Positions 40,030 to 40,448 of a stretch of DNA of 40,448 nucleotides are shown piece by piece. The DNA comes from UBA1359 sp035411265 (GTDB taxonomy: Bacteria > Patescibacteriota > Patescibacteriia > Patescibacteriales > Patescibacteriaceae), in assembly GCA_035411265.1 (NCBI GenBank), contig DAONSQ010000002.1, positions 1 to 40,448 of the forward strand, read 5' to 3'. Each line of letters opens with the position of its first letter. The first letter of the stretch is position 1. The notes beneath the pieces were generated by a model, which had not been told where the DNA came from, made no database searches, and saw only the letters and a list, made by a program, of their open reading frames with translations. Position numbers and translations under genes: made by a program.

Positions 40030-40448
40030 ATGACTGATTTATATCTTTATAATACTTTAGCAAGGCAGACTGAATTGTTCCAGCCGATTGCTCCACCGAT
40101 AGTCGGTCTTTATACTTGTGGTCCGACAGTTTATAATTATGCTCATTTGGGTAATTTACGAACCTATCTGTTTACTGATATTTTGAAACGGACTTTGGTG
40201 TATAATGGCTATCAGGTTAGGCATGTTATGAATATTACTGATGTTGGCCATTTGACTGATGATGCTGACGCTGGTGATGATAAAATGGAGAAGGGTTCGC
40301 TGCGTGAAAATAAGACCGCCTGGGAAGTGGCTGATTTTTATACAGTTGCCTTCAAGCGTGATTTGGCCGATTTAAATATCTTGCCGCCTGATAATTATTG
40401 TCGCGCTACCGACTATATTGCTGAACAGATTGAATTAGCTCAGATTTT
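40030..40448 (+). CDS. cysS: Cysteinyl-tRNA synthetase (N-terminal part)
   Basis: The first 139 residues, cut by the right edge. 'LYTCGPTVYNYAHLGNLRTY' contains the zinc Cys and the HIGH motif (HLGN), and 'VRHVMNITDVGHLTDDAD' with 'EKGSLRENKTAWEVADFYT' are diagnostic of CysRS. It charges tRNA-Cys. Starts three bases after the small membrane peptide. Confidence 0.95.
   Translation, partial: MTDLYLYNTLARQTELFQPIAPPIVGLYTCGPTVYNYAHLGNLRTYLFTDILKRTLVYNGYQVRHVMNITDVGHLTDDADAGDDKMEKGSLRENKTAWEVADFYTVAFKRDLADLNILPPDNYCRATDYIAEQIELAQI

Noticed and set aside
1..40448. UGA read as glycine, as in Gracilibacteria/Absconditabacteria.
   Set aside because: No real gene contains in-frame TGA, and shadow frames end normally at TGA. 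The signal is avoidance of TGA, not reassignment visible here.

Overview
The window reads like a chromosome segment of a Patescibacterium (Candidate Phyla Radiation), probably from the parcubacterial side. This is an inference from several signs. The first CDS ends in a 'DGKRYFLGNPGDAYKVMR' tail of a type I associate with secreted CPR proteins. AlaRS is short and lacks its C-Ala domain. RpoA has no C-terminal domain, and L13 is short. A VirD4-like ATPase sits behind a membrane partner, as is common in that group. Almost every gene starts at an ATG in a T-rich context with no Shine-Dalgarno (SD) sequence. All 40 genes whose 3' end is visible stop at TAA (28) or TAG (12), none at TGA, and none has an in-frame TGA. 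Everything lies on the + strand. I see no rRNA, tRNA, CRISPR array or insertion sequence. No gap exceeds about 170 bases.

Layout. 1-4747: the end of a secreted protein, a 110-nt leader that can fold as a pseudoknot, a small membrane-anchored protein and a 1291-aa secreted phospholipase C-like multidomain protein. 4782-5497: an isolated AT-rich gene for a small exported protein, with its own consensus promoter, a dyad over the -10 and a terminator. 5537-9545: a tight run of DNA polymerase III delta', a beta-propeller lipoprotein, a tRNA-guanine transglycosylase that has lost all four zinc ligands, and a CofE-like gamma-glutamyl ligase.

9551-12063 is the most unusual block. It is a self-contained operon of a 66-aa Cys-containing peptide, a radical SAM enzyme with a putative PqqD-like recognition domain and a reduced SPASM region, and an MTA-phosphorylase-type nucleoside phosphorylase. 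It has its own promoter, an inverted repeat in the leader, a terminator-like hairpin between peptide and maturase, and a strong final terminator. Each gene has a strong SD, unlike the rest of the window. The next gene, an ABC-F ATPase (12161-13837) with its own promoter, SD and terminator, shares these traits. I read 9551-13874 as a transferred cassette: a candidate ribosomally made, modified peptide system with by-product removal and possibly ribosome protection.

13879-20930: a uridine-kinase-like P-loop protein, MnmA, an O-antigen-ligase-like protein with TPRs, AlaRS and GalE. 20949-25268: a ribosomal protein operon (infA-rpmJ-rpsM-rpsK-rpsD-rpoA-rplQ-rplM-rpsI) with a perfect TTGACA-17-TATAAT promoter, a leader hairpin and a UUCG terminator. 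25283-26986: a putative HExxH metalloprotein that may be translated from a leaderless mRNA, then an HTH-phosphoribosyltransferase regulator with a 20-bp palindrome in its own promoter. 27027-33351: a surface polysaccharide locus (flippase, two glycosyltransferases, DUF192 protein, polymerase/ligase, WecA/MraY-like transferase). 33326-40448: rplU, a sigma-region-4/HARE-HTH protein, the membrane protein and VirD4-like ATPase pair, a cellulose-synthase-like glycosyltransferase, a 34-aa membrane peptide and the start of cysS.
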